From: Anaerolineae bacterium
GTDB taxonomy: Bacteria > Chloroflexota > Anaerolineae > Aggregatilineales > Phototrophicaceae
Direction of reading: 5' to 3'
Length of the DNA: 6,709 bases
Assembly (NCBI GenBank): GCA_028284565.1
Contig: JANQRM010000654.1
Location: forward strand, 1 to 6,709
Part shown: positions 5,663 to 6,709 of the stretch, one piece after another
How the letters are laid out: each line of letters begins with the position of its first letter
Numbering within the stretch: the first letter of the stretch is position 1
Position numbers and translations under genes: made by a program
Notes under the pieces: model-generated
What the model was told of the DNA's origin: nothing
The model's input: only the letters and a program-made list of their open reading frames with translations
The model's database searches: none

Positions 5663-5671
5663 TGCTACACT
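5663..5671 (+). promoter_or_regulatory. Candidate extended -10 promoter for restriction gene
   Basis: TGCTACACT fits the TGn-TAnnnT form of an extended -10 box. It would start transcription near 5678, giving a leader of about 43 nt before ATG 5721. No good -35 hexamer is seen. It is weaker than the two TGTTATAGT sites. Confidence 0.35.
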
Positions 5672-5720
5672 CACTAAGAAGTGATTTATAGCAAACTGGG
5701 TATTTGCAGAGAGAATAGAT

Positions 5721-6709
5721 ATGCAATCCGCCACACTCACCCCACAAGAGTTTGTCGATATTTGGTCAGTCACCGGCTTGGGAGAACGCCAATCCTACCA
5801 GCTTCATTTTTTGGATGTTTGCAAGCTCGTTGGCTATGAAGCTCCCACCGCATCAGGCAAAGACTCCAAAGGCAATACCTACGTCTTTGAACGGAGCATC
5901 AAGAAGGATACTGGCGCACAAGGTTTTGCCGATGTCTTCTATGAGGGGCATTTCGCCGTGGAATACAAAGCGGCGGGCAAGCACAAAGACCTCAAAGCCG
6001 CCTATGACCAACTCCTGCAATACCGTGAGAAGCTGAACAATCCCCCCTTACTCGTCGTGACAGACATCGACAATTGGGAGATACACACCAACTTCCCCAA
6101 TACCGAAAAAGTCATCTACAAATTCAAAAATGAGGACATCGCCAGTCGTCCTTCGATACGAGATGCCCTGCACCATCTCTTTTATGCACCTGACCGATTG
6201 CACCCGCGACGCAACACGACCCAAGTGACTGCCGATGCCGCCAAAGTCTTCCAACTCATTGCGGATAACATGCGTCAATGGGAAGCCGACCCCGCGCGCA
6301 TCGCCCACTTTTTGACGAAACTCGTCTTTTGTTTGTTTGCAGAAGATGTCAGCTTGCTCCCCGCCGGACCCAAAGGCGAAACAGGGATTTTCAGTGAGAT
6401 TGTGGAGCGCACCCGCACCGAACCGCAAAAATTTGCCCGTTATACGCAAGAACTCTTTGAGGCGATGGCAGATGGTGGCGAAGTGCTGTTTGAGGAGATT
6501 CCCTACTTCAATGGGGAATTGTTCGATGATGTGCGCGTAGAGGATATTTCGCTTGAGGCATTGACCGAGCTAGAAAAGGCGGCGCAACTCAATTGGTCGT
6601 CTATCGAACCCTCCATTTTTGGGACACTCTTTGAACGCAGTCTCGACCCCAACAAACGCTCCCAACTCGGCGCACATTACACTAGTCGGGAAGACATCCT
6701 CCTCATTGT
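5721..6709 (+). CDS. MmeI-like restriction-modification enzyme, N-terminal part
   Basis: This is the first 329 codons of a gene that is still open at the right edge. It resembles the MmeI (type IIL) group, single proteins that combine endonuclease, adenine methyltransferase and target recognition. Residues 1-160 look like the N-terminal nuclease domain, with D71-x9-E81-x-K83 (FADVFYEGHFAVEYK), nearly the spacing and numbering I recall for MmeI. Then come DQLLQYREKL and PPLLVVTDIDNWEIHTNF (108-125). Residues 165-290 form a helical linker with FLTKLVFCLFAEDVSLLP (197-214) and PYFNGELFDD (261-270). Residues 297-322 (PSIFGTLFE, then LGAHYTS) mark the entry to the methyltransferase domain. The SAM-binding and NPPF/Y motifs lie outside the window. 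The start has purine-rich AGAGAGA (5708-5714) 6 nt upstream. Full members are about 900 or more residues. An orphan methyltransferase is less likely because the nuclease motif is intact. Confidence 0.85.
   Translation, partial: MQSATLTPQEFVDIWSVTGLGERQSYQLHFLDVCKLVGYEAPTASGKDSKGNTYVFERSIKKDTGAQGFADVFYEGHFAVEYKAAGKHKDLKAAYDQLLQYREKLNNPPLLVVTDIDNWEIHTNFPNTEKVIYKFKNEDIASRPSIRDALHHLFYAPDRLHPRRNTTQVTADAAKVFQLIADNMRQWEADPARIAHFLTKLVFCLFAEDVSLLPAGPKGETGIFSEIVERTRTEPQKFARYTQELFEAMADGGEVLFEEIPYFNGELFDDVRVEDISLEALTELEKAAQLNWSSIEPSIFGTLFERSLDPNKRSQLGAHYTSREDILLI

Noticed and set aside
6048..6449. Minus-strand open frame of 133 codons
   Set aside because: It lies antisense inside the restriction gene, whose plus-strand frame is open for 329 codons and has family motifs.

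Overview
This window carries six protein-coding genes (two cut by the window edges) plus small regulatory and repeat elements. It looks like ordinary bacterial chromosome of moderate GC. There are Shine-Dalgarno sites, extended -10 promoters, a small FHA protein, and intergenic DNA with short degenerate tandem repeats. From memory, a small FHA protein beside sulfatase-like and phosphodiesterase-like genes, together with the 7-bp intergenic repeats, fits Chloroflexota (Anaerolineae-like). That placement is an inference and was not tested. I see no rRNA, tRNA, CRISPR array or transposase.

Layout, left to right. (1) The 3' part of a TauE/SafE membrane permease gene reads in from the left edge. 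(2) A roughly 265-base gap follows, holding a nested inverted repeat (676-759) and a probable extended -10 promoter (860-868). (3) That promoter would drive a two-gene unit: a 64-residue CxxC zinc-ribbon protein, then a TPM-like membrane protein with a Ser/Gly tail. A hairpin abuts the second gene's ribosome binding site. (4) A 7-bp repeat array runs into the stop codon of a minus-strand alkaline-phosphatase-superfamily hydrolase (type I phosphodiesterase-like). (5) That hydrolase is divergent from a 152-residue FHA-domain protein. The 121-bp gap between them holds a perfect 10-bp palindrome and overlapping candidate promoters. (6) A second alkaline-phosphatase-superfamily gene, sulfatase-like, converges on the FHA gene with a 2-bp gap. 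(7) A 391-bp intergenic stretch contains three kinds of short repeat. (8) The 5' part (329 codons) of an MmeI-like restriction-modification enzyme runs off the right edge.

Functionally, the left half is envelope and transport. The middle pairs an FHA phosphothreonine reader with two metal-dependent hydrolases that both carry threonine at the nucleophile position. The right edge is a defence gene with an intact PD-(D/E)xK nuclease motif (D71-x9-E81-x-K83). Its methyltransferase and target-recognition parts lie outside the window. The most notable points are the restriction enzyme, the Thr-nucleophile 'sulfatase', the shared divergent control region, and the 7-bp repeat family found at two places on opposite strands.
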